A DNA stretch of 64,000 nt from Bacillota bacterium (GTDB lineage: Bacteria > Bacillota > Clostridia > Acetivibrionales > Acetivibrionaceae), in NCBI GenBank assembly GCA_023398495.1, contig JAEWSG010000118.1:1-64000 (forward strand), written 5' to 3'. Every line of letters begins with the position of its first letter. Position 1 is the stretch's first letter. The translations under genes and the position numbers were made by a program. Positions 43,524-53,410 of the stretch are shown piece by piece. Below the pieces are notes generated by a model. That model made no database searches, was not told the origin of the DNA, and worked only from the letters and a program-made list of their open reading frames with translations.

Positions 43524-44258
43524 TTAGCTACCACTACCAAAGTATGTTTTTAAATACTCATAGTTATTTCCATATATTACGCAAACCGAAATTATAAACT
43601 TCCTATTTTTTTCTATTGTACTTGGATGTACATTAACGATCTTCATAATATCCTTCATCGGAAAGTACTTTTTTCTTATAAGTTTATTATAAATCTCCCT
43701 GTTTCCAGCAATTTTACGTGCAATATCAACACACATTCTGATAGAATCCTTATGTTTTGGTGTATATTTATGTAAATCATTTATATTTATTCCAAAGTCA
43801 TTCAAGGCACCTGAATAATGTTTTATTTCCTGAAAAACTTCAATTCTGTCATATCTTGTCCAAGACTCATCCTGAAGATATTTCTCGTGAAAACAATCTC
43901 CATCCGCCTCAAAATACGAAAAAGGCGTTTCTTTATTTTTAGAATTCAATCTAAAATGGTCAATTATCCTTCGCTTTATTATCAACTCAGCAAAAGAAAA
44001 GAAATTAAACCCTTTTTTATTTTTATTGTTATCATATTTTTCAATTGCCTCATTAAATGCTATCAGACCAATACTGTATTCATCGCTGTTTTTTATGTCG
44101 ATTTTACTTTTTGAAGAGTTAGAAAGCACTTTTATAACAAATGGAATATAATCTTTTATGAAATTTTCTCTAAGCTGGTTGTCCCCATCCTTTATTCTCT
44201 CTATTACGCTGGCCAGATCCTTCGTATCGGAACTATTGACAGCAAAAATACATATCAA
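43524..44258 (-). CDS. sigI: RNA polymerase sigma factor SigI
   Basis: The protein has 244 aa. It fits the SigI group: region 2 with IKDYIPFVIKVLS, DEYSIGLIAFNEAIEKYD and FNFFSFAELIIKRRIIDHFR; the C-terminal helix-turn-helix is IVNVHPSTIEKNRKFI. TTG at 44258 is chosen because GAGGTGG sits seven bases before it. The paired anti-sigma factor follows directly. In related cellulosome bacteria SigI factors switch on enzyme and scaffoldin genes; the nearby cohesin and the GH43 gene are candidates. Confidence 0.92.
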   Translation of the reverse strand: MICIFAVNSSDTKDLASVIERIKDGDNQLRENFIKDYIPFVIKVLSNSSKSKIDIKNSDEYSIGLIAFNEAIEKYDNNKNKKGFNFFSFAELIIKRRIIDHFRLNSKNKETPFSYFEADGDCFHEKYLQDESWTRYDRIEVFQEIKHYSGALNDFGININDLHKYTPKHKDSIRMCVDIARKIAGNREIYNKLIRKKYFPMKDIMKIVNVHPSTIEKNRKFIISVCVIYGNNYEYLKTYFGSGS

Positions 44259-44949
44259 ATATACCACCTCTTCATGCTACTGTTCCCCTTTAAGAAGATA
44301 AACTTACAATTGCTGGATAAACATTTCTATATAAATCGTGAAAATGATTTTACAATGACAAATTCATTTTCCACGATAAAAATTCAAGGAAATTGAAGTG
44401 CTATGTATAATCTTTATCGCGTTCAATATATATGTTTCGCAAAAAACATTTTATACTACTAATATCGTACCTTAAACACGCTCAAAATAAAAGTATGTTT
44501 TATATATTATAACTTATTATCAAAGCCTTATATAGTAATTCGCTATAAAAATTTTTTTCGTCGAGAATCTAAACTTTATCTCTTCATTTTTAAGAACAGC
44601 TGATATTTTACTATAAATTTCCCATATAGCAGGAAAACAGAGTTAATAAAATAAATATAATTAAGAACTAAAAAAAGAACCCCTTTCTTAACATTATGTA
44701 TATGCAAAGAAAGCGGTTTATAAGGGAAAAAGGAAGTACCCAATAAATTATAGCCCTTAGACAAGTGGCTTAAGAATGCTCACTAGAGTTATAATTTACT
44801 TCAAATACTTTCCTATATATTATATTCGCCGATATTTGTTTTTTAGTTCCCACAAAATAATTTTTTTAGTTATTTATTTTTGTTTTACTCGTTTCTAAGC
44901 AAGATTATGTTGGTATAAATTATTAACAATATTAACTGGAGGGGATAAA
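44259..44949. other. long intergenic region upstream of sigI
   Basis: It holds a family A repeat (44327-44432) and no supported gene. A minus-strand ORF of 62 codons (44576-44764) has no ribosome binding site and unremarkable composition. The sigI promoter should lie near 44280-44320 and the promoter of the gene at 44950 near 44880-44930. Confidence 0.45.
44327..44432 (+). repeat. family A interspersed repeat, copy 2
   Basis: It starts CTATATAAATCGTGAAAATG and ends TATCGCGTTCAATATA. The middle GGAAATTGAAGTG is shared with the other copies. Confidence 0.75.
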
Positions 44950-45267
44950 ATGAAGACAACTGAACTTTTGGTTTCGAACTTAAGCATCACAGAAGATGAT
45001 TATAATTATAAGGGAATTTTTACTTTAAGCAATAAAGACAAATCTGTCAGCGTTGATCTTGCAGAACTTGAAATTACCACTAAACTAGATGAACTCAAAA
45101 CCTTTTTTGGTTTGGAAGATGACAATGAAATAATCAGAGAAACTATTTTAAAGATGGTAATTGAAAATTCGTCAATCAGTTCGAGAATGAATCAAGGAGA
45201 GAGCTACAACGAAAATACTAAAAAGAAAGATCTCGAAAGACTTGCAAACTCATTGGATATGTCATAG
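44950..45267 (+). CDS. unknown protein, 105 aa
   Basis: The N-terminal half reads like beta strands (LLVSNLSITEDDYNYKGIF) and the C-terminal half like helices. ATG at 44950 has GGAGGGG seven bases upstream. The gene stands alone and ends at a terminator shared with the convergent ATP-grasp gene. It has no recognised domain, signal peptide or membrane span. Confidence 0.6.
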   Translation: MKTTELLVSNLSITEDDYNYKGIFTLSNKDKSVSVDLAELEITTKLDELKTFFGLEDDNEIIRETILKMVIENSSISSRMNQGESYNENTKKKDLERLANSLDMS

Positions 45268-45295
45268 AAAACGCAACTTGAAGATACAAAATACA

Positions 45296-45337
45296 AATCC
45301 TGGAAAAGTTTATTTAATTCTTCTCCAGGATTTTTTA
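45296..45337. terminator. bidirectional terminator between the unknown gene and the ATP-grasp gene
   Basis: AATCCTGGA and TCCAGGATT form a stem with a 19-base loop. The plus strand continues TTTTTATTATT. Confidence 0.65.
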
Positions 45338-45344
45338 TTATTAC

Positions 45345-46367
45345 TTACACAGAAAGGTTCCACCGTTCAAACGCAGTCTTTAAAATATACGAAACCATTT
45401 TATCGTAACCAACATCATTTAGTTTGCAGCACTGTGCAAAAGTTCCTTCAGGATGTAATGAATCGTCTGCATTAAACTCCAGAAAATAGTGCTTCCCACA
45501 ATCATCCATACGTACATCAAAGGTACCATAGTCAACAGGCAGTAGCATTTCATAGACCTTGTCACAATCAGATTTTATTTGTTTATACTCCGCCAGGTTT
45601 ATATTCCTTCTGACCTGATAATAATTACCGTTTAACTTGGCATTAAAATAAACAAACTCATTCTTCAGTGATGAACCGTCCGGGTTTAAATACTCCAGCA
45701 TACCGACAAACTTTTTATTTTGATTTCCTATACAAACAACCTTAAACTCTTTCCCTGAAATAAACTTTTCAATAATTAAAGGTGTGTTAAAAGTACAATT
45801 GATAGCTTCAATTTTTGCATATAGCTCTTCTTTGTTATATGCAACTGCATTAGCATTAATACCAATTGAATTACCTTCAAAGGCTGGTTTGATTATAAGA
45901 GGAAATTCCGGCAGTACAATATCCTGCAGGCTAGAAGTGTCCTCGATATAAACCCATGGCGGTGTTGGTATATTTATCTTGTCCCATAAAGCTTTCATAA
46001 GATGTTTATTCTGGCAAACCAGCTTTGTATAAGGATCTGCTCCACAATACGGGATACCTGTCGCTTCAAAAATTGCAGGTGTAACTGACAGTCTGAACCT
46101 CTTCCTAAAGCCTCTGGAGAGGTTAAATATAAAATCCACCTGCTTCTTGACAATACTCATATTTGAAACAATATCGGAAGGAGTACCAAGGATTCTTACT
46201 TCGAAACCCATATTACGTATTGCACCGACAATTGAATCAATCTCCTCCTGCTCTCTCCAGTGATATAAAACATCAATATTTACATGCTCCTTCTTAACTA
46301 TAGTGCTCGCAGCTTTAAGTGCATCCTCCCTTGACTCAAACACAATTCCAATAGTGTTAATCTTCAA
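45345..46367 (-). CDS. ATP-grasp ligase related to D-alanine-D-alanine ligase
   Basis: The protein has 340 aa. The N-terminal domain is VFESREDALKAAS; the ATP-grasp part has QNKHLMKALWD, FPLIIKPAFEGNSIGI (Lys and Gly loop), IEKFISGKEFKVVC and DVRMDDCGKHYFLEFNADDS. The final metal-binding loop FNADDSLHPEG differs from the usual NTLPG of true D-Ala-D-Ala ligase, so the product may be another amide or dipeptide. The start is TTG at 46367 with GGGGGGTG upstream. It stands alone between a terminator and the beta-propeller gene, so its substrate is unclear. Confidence 0.8.
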   Translation of the reverse strand: MKINTIGIVFESREDALKAASTIVKKEHVNIDVLYHWREQEEIDSIVGAIRNMGFEVRILGTPSDIVSNMSIVKKQVDFIFNLSRGFRKRFRLSVTPAIFEATGIPYCGADPYTKLVCQNKHLMKALWDKINIPTPPWVYIEDTSSLQDIVLPEFPLIIKPAFEGNSIGINANAVAYNKEELYAKIEAINCTFNTPLIIEKFISGKEFKVVCIGNQNKKFVGMLEYLNPDGSSLKNEFVYFNAKLNGNYYQVRRNINLAEYKQIKSDCDKVYEMLLPVDYGTFDVRMDDCGKHYFLEFNADDSLHPEGTFAQCCKLNDVGYDKMVSYILKTAFERWNLSV

Positions 46368-46435
46368 CCTGCACCCCCCATTTCAGGTTTCTTTAACCCT
46401 TTTTTCTGCCCCTATTCTTACTATTCTTACTATGT

Positions 46436-47782
46436 TTATTTTTTTGACTTATGCTTTGTATAAAATAAAACTATAGAAACCAAAGCTGAAACAAATATTA
46501 TAGCACCTGCTACTAAGAAAATGTATAATAAATTGATGCTGTCATTTTCCTTTTTATTGTCAGGCTCCCCGGAATTCTCGGGTTCTTCACCTGTTACATT
46601 ATCCTTAGGCTCTATATCGACAAGAATTTCTATAGATTTAAAATCACAGGTTACTCTCACAAGTGCTTGTCCCTCACTAACAGCCTTCATTGTACCATCT
46701 TTTTCTACAGTTAGTATATCGTCTCCTCCAACAACTTCATATAAAGCAGTACCCGTTACATCAACAAAATCTCCAAAAGGGTAACTCTGTGTAATCTTTA
46801 AAGGCCTACTCTCTCCTGCCTTCAAACTTATTTTATCAACTTCTGCACTGATATTGCCAAGCTTACTCCACTTAACTCCATCCTCTGAGTTAAGAATTAT
46901 TCCTTCATCTCCAACTATAACAAACTTATCCTGCGAATAAATACTATCCTTTAGAACCCTTCTTGTGACCTTGGCTTCCCTCTTCCAGTCATGACCATCC
47001 GGTGAGGATAAAATATTTCCTCCGTGACCTGCTGCAAAAAACTTGGTGCCGGTCCACACTACAGTATAAATACACTCTGAAATATCCATTCCTTCCTGTA
47101 TAAGTATAGACTCAACCTTTTCATCCTGAGTAAAAGTTGTCCCATCAAGAGATGACCATATACTTAAATGATCACCAACCACTACATATTTCTCACCATT
47201 CCATCCTACATCAGTAAACATGGTGGTTGAAGAAGGTTCTGCTTTTATATTATCCCAAGTTATACCATCTGCGGAAGTAAGAATGAGCATTCCTCCCCCA
47301 ACAGCTATGTACCTGCCATTTACCCATCTAACCCTGTAAATACCCTCAGCTGTTGCCATTCTCCTTTGTACCCATTTCTCTCCGTCCTTTGAAACTAAAA
47401 TAGTACCGTCATATCCTGCCGCAATAAATTCGTTACCACTACTTGCAACACCATATATATCAACCCCACCGTCAATTTCTACTTTTGTCCAAGCGATACC
47501 ATCATTAGAATTCAGGATGGTGCCATTATCTCCTACAGCTATGAACTTTCCCATTGCCCAAACTATTCCGTTCAGCTTTTCTTTTACAGGAGCCGTTCTT
47601 TTATTCCATACAATCCCATCTCCAGATGTAATTATAAACCCATCATATCCCACTGCTACATACAAACCCGAATCACTACGGGCTATGCCTTGTAAATCCG
47701 GAACCTGATTAGTCTGTGCAAATACAACAATACCGGAAATAAGAAGTACAAGCACTATCAGTACAGCTGCAAGCTTTTTCAT
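46436..47782 (-). CDS. membrane-anchored beta-propeller protein
   Basis: The protein has 448 aa. A signal peptide (1-22) leads to six or seven similar units of about 45 residues with a shared VAVGYDGFIITSGDGI... pattern (S-x-D-G-x-x-W and VVGDxG), typical of a sialidase/YCF48-like propeller. Then come a beta domain (about 300-390), a spacer, and a final membrane span LLYIFLVAGAIIFVSALVSI and a basic tail. It is displayed outside the membrane. ATG at 47782 is chosen because AGGAG lies nine bases before it. Its partner or ligand is unknown. Confidence 0.78.
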   Translation of the reverse strand: MKKLAAVLIVLVLLISGIVVFAQTNQVPDLQGIARSDSGLYVAVGYDGFIITSGDGIVWNKRTAPVKEKLNGIVWAMGKFIAVGDNGTILNSNDGIAWTKVEIDGGVDIYGVASSGNEFIAAGYDGTILVSKDGEKWVQRRMATAEGIYRVRWVNGRYIAVGGGMLILTSADGITWDNIKAEPSSTTMFTDVGWNGEKYVVVGDHLSIWSSLDGTTFTQDEKVESILIQEGMDISECIYTVVWTGTKFFAAGHGGNILSSPDGHDWKREAKVTRRVLKDSIYSQDKFVIVGDEGIILNSEDGVKWSKLGNISAEVDKISLKAGESRPLKITQSYPFGDFVDVTGTALYEVVGGDDILTVEKDGTMKAVSEGQALVRVTCDFKSIEILVDIEPKDNVTGEEPENSGEPDNKKENDSINLLYIFLVAGAIIFVSALVSIVLFYTKHKSKK

Positions 47783-48003
47783 TGATTTCACTCCTATAAA
47801 TATTTATGAGTAGTTATAGATAACATTTGTATGATATGTAAATTTAACTTTAGTGTAAGTTATCTATATATTCAATTTTAACATATAACAGAAAATTTTG
47901 TTATATCGCCAATGTAATTTAATGATATTGTTGTATTCTATTCTAACAAATAGTTTATTTTACACCTACCATCTGCTTTCGGCATCATTACGTAAAGAAT
48001 GTG
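47783..48003. other. intergenic spacer
   Basis: AT-rich stretch with no gene and no clear terminator; it should hold the promoter of the propeller gene. Confidence 0.35.
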
Positions 48004-48693
48004 TTAGTACTCCGTTTTTTTATTAATATAAAGGCTTCCATCACTTTGCAATTCGGCATATAATACTTCTTTTATGAAACTTATACCTGCTTGTTTTAAT
48101 TGTGTGTCAAGCCATTCCAAACTTTTACCTGTTTCATAAAGATTATCTTTAACCAGCTTACCATCGACAATAATTTCCGTCGGAATATACAAAAAATTAT
48201 TTTGCGGTAGATTCAAATCTTTTCTTGTAACCTGCTCCTTATCCTGCTTTTTAAGTACGCTTAACTGGCCGTTCGGCTCCAAAATTGCATATTCAACATC
48301 GTTTATTGAAAAGACGTTGTTTGTACGAAGCAACATAGTTAAGTCATCAATATTAAGCCTTTGTGAAGAAAGCTTATCCCTTATAATTTCTCCCTTTTTT
48401 ATGACAATAGTTGGTTCACCGTCAAGAAGCACCCTAGCTTTTGACGATTTTAGACTGATATACTCTACCATTAAAGTAAATATCGCCCATGAGGTAAGTC
48501 CTGTTATTCCATCGCTTATCCGAATATCCCTATGAACAACCATATCACCTGCTATATTGCCTAAAGCAATTCCTGTGATATAAGTAAAAATTGTGAGTTG
48601 TCCCATCTGTTTTTTCCCGAGGATACGAGTCAGAAAGAGCAATACAAAAAATCCTACACTTGTCCTCAACAATGTTTCTAATATGTTATTCAT
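48004..48693 (-). CDS. DUF421 (YetF-like) membrane protein
   Basis: The protein has 229 aa. Three membrane spans lie in the first about 80 residues, then a two-domain cytoplasmic part with LLDGEPTIVIKKGEII and LPQNNFLYIPTEIIVDGKL, the usual DUF421/YetF C-domain. ATG at 48693 has AGGAG upstream. A second copy lies at 49330-50043 with a DUF4363 protein between, a layout seen in Clostridia. Confidence 0.88.
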   Translation of the reverse strand: MNNILETLLRTSVGFFVLLFLTRILGKKQMGQLTIFTYITGIALGNIAGDMVVHRDIRISDGITGLTSWAIFTLMVEYISLKSSKARVLLDGEPTIVIKKGEIIRDKLSSQRLNIDDLTMLLRTNNVFSINDVEYAILEPNGQLSVLKKQDKEQVTRKDLNLPQNNFLYIPTEIIVDGKLVKDNLYETGKSLEWLDTQLKQAGISFIKEVLYAELQSDGSLYINKKTEY

Positions 48694-48718
48694 AGTTGTT
48701 CTCCTAATTAATTATTTA

Positions 48719-48828
48719 CTAGTGCTTTTTAACATTACTGATTTCTAGTCTTTCATAATGTTAAAAATGTACTTCATCTGTTTTAAGCCTCGCATGATCT
48801 ATAATTTAATTCTGTTAAGAGGCACTAG
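48719..48828 (+). repeat. family B repeat, copy 1 (110 bp)
   Basis: It starts CTAGTGCTTTTTAACATTAC and ends GTTAAGAGGCACTAG. The ends are inverted repeats CTAGTGC/GCACTAG extending about 16 bases. The same 110-bp sequence, reversed, is at 60775-60884. Confidence 0.75.
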
Positions 48829-48833
48829 TACTA

Positions 48834-48938
48834 CTATATAAATTGTGAAATTGATCTTACAATGACAAATTGAATTTTCACGATAATACTCCAAGGAAAT
48901 TGAAGTGCGATGTAAAATCTTTATCGCGTTCAATATAG
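48834..48938 (+). repeat. family A interspersed repeat, copy 3
   Basis: It starts CTATATAAATTGTGAAATTG and ends TATCGCGTTCAATATAG. It lies five bases after a B repeat in the same orientation. Confidence 0.75.
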
Positions 48939-48954
48939 GCTTCAATTTAAAAGC

Positions 48955-49314
48955 TCAGAGCGAACCAATATTTTTCCATACTTCCTCAACCAATAGTACA
49001 GTTGCCAATGAATTTCCCTTTTCCTTTGCTCCAATATATGCTTCTAGCTTTACAAAATCTTCCTCTACGCTATTAACATAGTCATGATCAATATCCACCT
49101 GAAAAAGTGGCTTTAACTGTTTCCAGCTTTTTCTGGAATCTTCAAGACTAGATGCAGCTTTTTCCCATTCTTCATTCTGAATATACACTTTTGTCTGTTC
49201 CAAATAATTTGAGAAACCTGACCTCCTGTCAATAGGCTTTTGAAAAAGCGCACATGAACAGACATTAGCCAGAATTCCTATAGTCAGCATTATATATATA
49301 ATCCTTCTAATCAA
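48955..49314 (-). CDS. DUF4363 protein
   Basis: The protein has 119 aa. A hydrophobic N-terminus with a Cys (about 1-21, NVCSC) may be a signal anchor or lipoprotein signal; the rest is a helix pair with the pattern YIQNEEWEKAASSLEDSR. It is a partner of DUF421 proteins in Clostridia. TTG at 49314 has GGAGG seven bases before it. It lies 15 bases after the second DUF421 gene. Confidence 0.78.
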   Translation of the reverse strand: MIRRIIYIMLTIGILANVCSCALFQKPIDRRSGFSNYLEQTKVYIQNEEWEKAASSLEDSRKSWKQLKPLFQVDIDHDYVNSVEEDFVKLEAYIGAKEKGNSLATVLLVEEVWKNIGSL

Positions 49315-49329
49315 CTCATTACCTCCTGC

Positions 49330-50043
49330 TTAATTTATTGTAGAAATTACATAATAAGGTTTATCACCCTTTAAATCTATATAAAGATTTCCTTTCGTAT
49401 CAAGCTGTGCAAGTGATACCTCATATATATCATTAATACTTCTTTTTTCTAACTGGTGAAACAGCCATGCAATAGAAAGGTTCAGAGACCGGAGTTCATC
49501 CTTTTGCACAACACCGTCCATAATCAAAACCTTTGGTAGCCCATCATATTGGGTGGTTATATTTAGGTCGCCTGGCGTAACAGGCTGCTTTTGTGATTTT
49601 TTTTGTACACTGATTTTACCACCAGGTTCAAATAAAGCAAATTCTACATCTGCAATGTTAAATACACCTTGCACCCGAAGTTCTGACAATAACTCATCTA
49701 TAGGAATACGAATTTTACCTAAATTTTTGTCAAGTATCTTACCATTTTCAACAACAACTGTAGCTTCTCCATCTATAACTTTTCGAAGCTGGGCACTTCG
49801 TATTCCTAATGCCGCAAGTATAATGGCCAAAATTGCCCAGGTTGCCATCCCCGCCAATGTAGCTGTTGTATTCTCATTTACCTGCACCGAAAGGGTCGAA
49901 GCAATAGAACCTATTGTAATACCAACAACATAATCAAAAAAAGTAAGCTGAGATACTTGCTGTTTACCTAACAAACGCACCAAAAACAGCAAAGTAAAAA
50001 AGGCAATTATGGATCTTATAACAACAACAAGTATAATAGGCAT
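49330..50043 (-). CDS. DUF421 (YetF-like) membrane protein, second copy
   Basis: The protein has 237 aa. Three membrane spans at the start (LFLVRLLGKQQVSQLT) are followed by the cytoplasmic YetF-type domain (IDGEATVVVENGKILDK, GLPKVLIMDGV). It is about one third identical by eye to the copy at 48004 and has the same length. ATG at 50043 has GGAGGAG upstream. It precedes the DUF4363 gene in a two-gene operon. Confidence 0.85.
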   Translation of the reverse strand: MPIILVVVIRSIIAFFTLLFLVRLLGKQQVSQLTFFDYVVGITIGSIASTLSVQVNENTTATLAGMATWAILAIILAALGIRSAQLRKVIDGEATVVVENGKILDKNLGKIRIPIDELLSELRVQGVFNIADVEFALFEPGGKISVQKKSQKQPVTPGDLNITTQYDGLPKVLIMDGVVQKDELRSLNLSIAWLFHQLEKRSINDIYEVSLAQLDTKGNLYIDLKGDKPYYVISTIN

Positions 50044-50191
50044 GTATGAAACTCCTCCACTCTTTATAAAAGCTTGGAATTAAATTTTAAACAGTATATT
50101 TATACTATATTATTTCCTTATAGAAATTTATTATTGGCTACATCAACATAATGTAGTAATTTACATATTTTCACATATCATTATTCTCAAA

Positions 50192-50230
50192 ACAAAAAGA
50201 GCACGATGAGTTTATCACCATGCTCTTTGT
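50192..50230 (-). terminator. terminator of ppdK
   Basis: ACAAAAAGAGCA pairs with TGCTCTTTGT around an inner loop. The minus strand continues with T residues (TTTTTGTTTTG). Confidence 0.7.
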
Positions 50231-50261
50231 AATAATTTTAACTATCATGCCTTAAAACTAT

Positions 50262-52904
50262 TTACTTCTGACCTAAGTCGCCTTCTTTTTTTATAGCGGC
50301 CTGAGCAGCAGCAAGTCTTGCTATAGGCACACGGAACGGCGAACACGACACATAATTCAGTCCGGCTTTATGGCAGAACTCCACGGAAGATGGATCTCCG
50401 CCATGCTCTCCGCATATACCGAGCTTTATATCCGGTCTTGTCTGTTTACCCAGCTTTGCAGCCATCTCAACAAGTTTACCTACACCATTCTGATCCAGCC
50501 TTGCAAATGGGTCTTGCTCATAAATCTTTTTATTGTAATACTCTTCAAGGAATTTACCCGCATCATCACGGCTGAAACCAAAAGTCATCTGAGTGAGGTC
50601 ATTTGTTCCAAAAGAGAAGAATTCTGCTTCTTTGGCTATCTCGTCAGCGGTAATCGCAGCTCTAGGAATCTCAATCATTGTCCCAACCTTGTAATCAAGC
50701 TTAACGCCGGCTTTTTCAATAACCTCATTTGCTGTCTTCACAACAACATCTTTAACGTACTTCAATTCTTTAATCTCACCAACTAATGGAATCATTATTT
50801 CCGGTATAACATTCATGCCCTGATTATTGACATTTATCGCAGCTTCAACAACTGCCCTTGTCTGCATTTCAGCAATTTCAGGGTAAGTAACCGCCAAGCG
50901 GCATCCTCTGTGTCCCATCATTGGGTTGAACTCATGAAGGTCTGCGACAATTCCTTTTAAGTCTTCAAAACTCATCCCCATCTCTTTTGCAAGAACTGAG
51001 ATATCCTCATCAGCCTGCGGAAGGAATTCATGAAGTGGAGGATCCAAAAATCTTATTGTTACAGGATATCCCTTCATTTCCCTGAACAGTCCTTCAAAGT
51101 CTCCTCTTTGCATTGGAAGCAGTTTATCGAGTGCCTTTCTTCTTTGTTCTTCAGTTCTTGCAACGATCATTTCTCTCATTGCAGGAATCCTGTCAGCATC
51201 AAAAAACATATGCTCTGTCCGACAAAGTCCGATCCCCTCTGCACCAAACTTCATAGCCTGTGCAGCATCAGCAGGTGTATCAGCATTTGTCCTGACCTTT
51301 AAGGTTCTCAGTTCGTCAGCCCAACCCATTAATGTGGAAAAGTCACCTGTCATTTCAGGATCAACTGTAGGTAAACGCTCACCATATACATTACCGGTTG
51401 AACCATTGAGAGAAATCCAATCTCCCTCACCATATTTCTTGCCGTTTTTATCAATAAAATACTTTTCTTCTTCGTTTATTTTTACATCATTACATCCCGC
51501 TACACAGCAAATACCCATACCACGTGCAACAACCGCTGCGTGTGATGTCATACCGCCACGTCCTGTAAGTATTCCCTTTGAAACATGCATACCTTCGATG
51601 TCCTCAGGAGATGTCTCAAGTCTTACAAGAACAACAAACTCCTCACCGTTTTTGTAAGCATTAACCGCGTCTTCAGCTTCAAAATACACTTTCCCTGTAG
51701 CAGCTCCTGGTGATGCCGGCAATCCTTTTGCAACAGGTACAGCAGCTTTTAATGCCGCAGGTTCAAAATTGGGGTGCAGAAGTGCATCAAGCTGTTTGGG
51801 GTCAACCTTCATAACAGCTTCTTCCTTTGTTGCCATCCCCTCTGAAACCAAGTCAACAGCAATTCTTAAAGCAGCTGCAGCAGTTCTTTTACCATTTCTG
51901 GTCTGCAGCATAAACAGTTTACCTTTTTCAATTGTAAACTCCATGTCCTGCATATCCCCATAATGCTTTTCAAGCTTTTGTGCAATATCTATAAATTGAT
52001 TGTATGCATCTGGGTTAATTTCTTTGAGTTGATCAATGGATTGAGGAGTTCTGATACCTGCAACAACATCTTCACCCTGTGCATTCATCAGGAATTCTCC
52101 ATAAAGCTTCTTTTCTCCTGTAGAAGGGTTTCTTGTGAAAGCAACACCTGTACCGGAGTCATTTCCCATATTTCCATAAACCATTTCCTGAACATTAACA
52201 GCGGTACCCCAGTCAGCAGGAATATCATTGAGTCTTCTATAAACTATAGCTCTTGGATTGTCCCATGAACGAAAAACTGCTTTAACAGCTTCCATTAACT
52301 GAACTTTAGGATCTTGTGGGAAATCAAATCCCTTTTCTTTCTTGAAGAGTTCTTTATATCTTCTGACAACTTCCTTTAAATTATCTGCTGTCAAATCAGT
52401 ATCAAAATTGGCACCATTCTCTTCCTTAACAGTTTCAAGTATCTTTTCAAACTTTGGTTTTTCCACGTCCATTACTACGTCACTAAACATCTGAATAAAT
52501 CTTCTATAGCTGTCAAAAGCAAACCTTACATTGTCAGTAAGTTTTGCTAGACCCTCAACAACCATATCATTAAGCCCCAAATTCAGTATTGTATCCATCA
52601 TACCCGGCATGGAGGCTCTTGAACCAGATCTTACTGAAACTAAAAAAGGATTGTTCGGATCACCAAACTTCTTACCTACAATTCCTTCGGTCTTTGACAT
52701 CATTGTATAAATTTCTTCTTCTATCTCTTTAGCTATAACCTTACCATCCTGATAATACCTGGTACATGCCTCGGTAGTAACTGTAAACCCTCTTGGCACA
52801 GGAAGGCCTAATCCCGTCATTTCTGCCAGGTTAGCCCCTTTGCCGCCAAGCAGGTTTCTCATTGAAGCGTTTCCTTCGTTAAAAAGATATACGTACTTTG
52901 CCAT
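50262..52904 (-). CDS. ppdK: pyruvate, phosphate dikinase
   Basis: The protein has 880 aa, the usual length. The N-terminal ATP-binding part has GGKGANLAEMTGLGLPVPRG, and EFLMNAQGEDVVAGIR. The catalytic His is in GRGGMTSHAAVVARGMG (about residue 455). The C-terminal PEP/pyruvate domain has GTMIEIPRAAITADEIA, and SFGTNDLTQMTFGFSRDD. The enzyme interconverts pyruvate, ATP and phosphate with PEP, AMP and pyrophosphate. In C. thermocellum-like species it replaces pyruvate kinase in part. ATG at 52904 has GGGAGGG upstream. It is followed by its own terminator. Confidence 0.97.
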   Translation of the reverse strand: MAKYVYLFNEGNASMRNLLGGKGANLAEMTGLGLPVPRGFTVTTEACTRYYQDGKVIAKEIEEEIYTMMSKTEGIVGKKFGDPNNPFLVSVRSGSRASMPGMMDTILNLGLNDMVVEGLAKLTDNVRFAFDSYRRFIQMFSDVVMDVEKPKFEKILETVKEENGANFDTDLTADNLKEVVRRYKELFKKEKGFDFPQDPKVQLMEAVKAVFRSWDNPRAIVYRRLNDIPADWGTAVNVQEMVYGNMGNDSGTGVAFTRNPSTGEKKLYGEFLMNAQGEDVVAGIRTPQSIDQLKEINPDAYNQFIDIAQKLEKHYGDMQDMEFTIEKGKLFMLQTRNGKRTAAAALRIAVDLVSEGMATKEEAVMKVDPKQLDALLHPNFEPAALKAAVPVAKGLPASPGAATGKVYFEAEDAVNAYKNGEEFVVLVRLETSPEDIEGMHVSKGILTGRGGMTSHAAVVARGMGICCVAGCNDVKINEEEKYFIDKNGKKYGEGDWISLNGSTGNVYGERLPTVDPEMTGDFSTLMGWADELRTLKVRTNADTPADAAQAMKFGAEGIGLCRTEHMFFDADRIPAMREMIVARTEEQRRKALDKLLPMQRGDFEGLFREMKGYPVTIRFLDPPLHEFLPQADEDISVLAKEMGMSFEDLKGIVADLHEFNPMMGHRGCRLAVTYPEIAEMQTRAVVEAAINVNNQGMNVIPEIMIPLVGEIKELKYVKDVVVKTANEVIEKAGVKLDYKVGTMIEIPRAAITADEIAKEAEFFSFGTNDLTQMTFGFSRDDAGKFLEEYYNKKIYEQDPFARLDQNGVGKLVEMAAKLGKQTRPDIKLGICGEHGGDPSSVEFCHKAGLNYVSCSPFRVPIARLAAAQAAIKKEGDLGQK

Positions 52905-53410
52905 AAAAAAAACCCTCCCATTTGCTTTTTTGTGTATTATTTATGTTCTATATTGCAGAAATGTATATTAAATATACTTTTCTTACTTCTTGTATATGGG
53001 TTATTATGGAAACTGTTTTTCTGACCATACTAATTATAACATACTTAAAAAAATTTTCATTATTTTTTTGAAAAATAATGAACAATAAGGTGTTTCAAAA
53101 TTCCTATGGATAAAAATCCCTTAATAATTCTCTCCAAAAATACAATAAATATTCTTCCCATGATACTAGTTTATTAGAATTGCTGTCATTTTAATCTTTA
53201 ATATTGTTGATTTATCTTCAGAGAGTACAACAATACATCTTTTTCTTAGCAGCAGCATTGTCATTTGTCAATCTTTACGTAGCTTTCAAAGTAAGATTTA
53301 TCAAAACCAATTTAAACTTCTGATTAAGTTTTTTACTCGAAAACAAAAGGATGTAGGCAATTTTTATCAAAGCCTACACCCTTTTCGGAAGAAAATTTAT
53401 ATATTTTTTT
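52905..53410. other. intergenic region between ppdK and glyS
   Basis: No gene. It has the glyS terminator at 53345-53385. The ppdK promoter should be close to 52950-53020. No riboswitch or T-box feature was recognised. Confidence 0.45.
53345..53385 (-). terminator. terminator of glyS
   Basis: AAAAGGATGTAGGC pairs with GCCTACACCCTTTT with one mismatched pair, and the minus strand continues with TTTTGTTTTC. Confidence 0.8.

Noticed and set aside
44576..44764. 62-codon ORF upstream of sigI
   Set aside because: AT-rich chance frame without a ribosome binding site.
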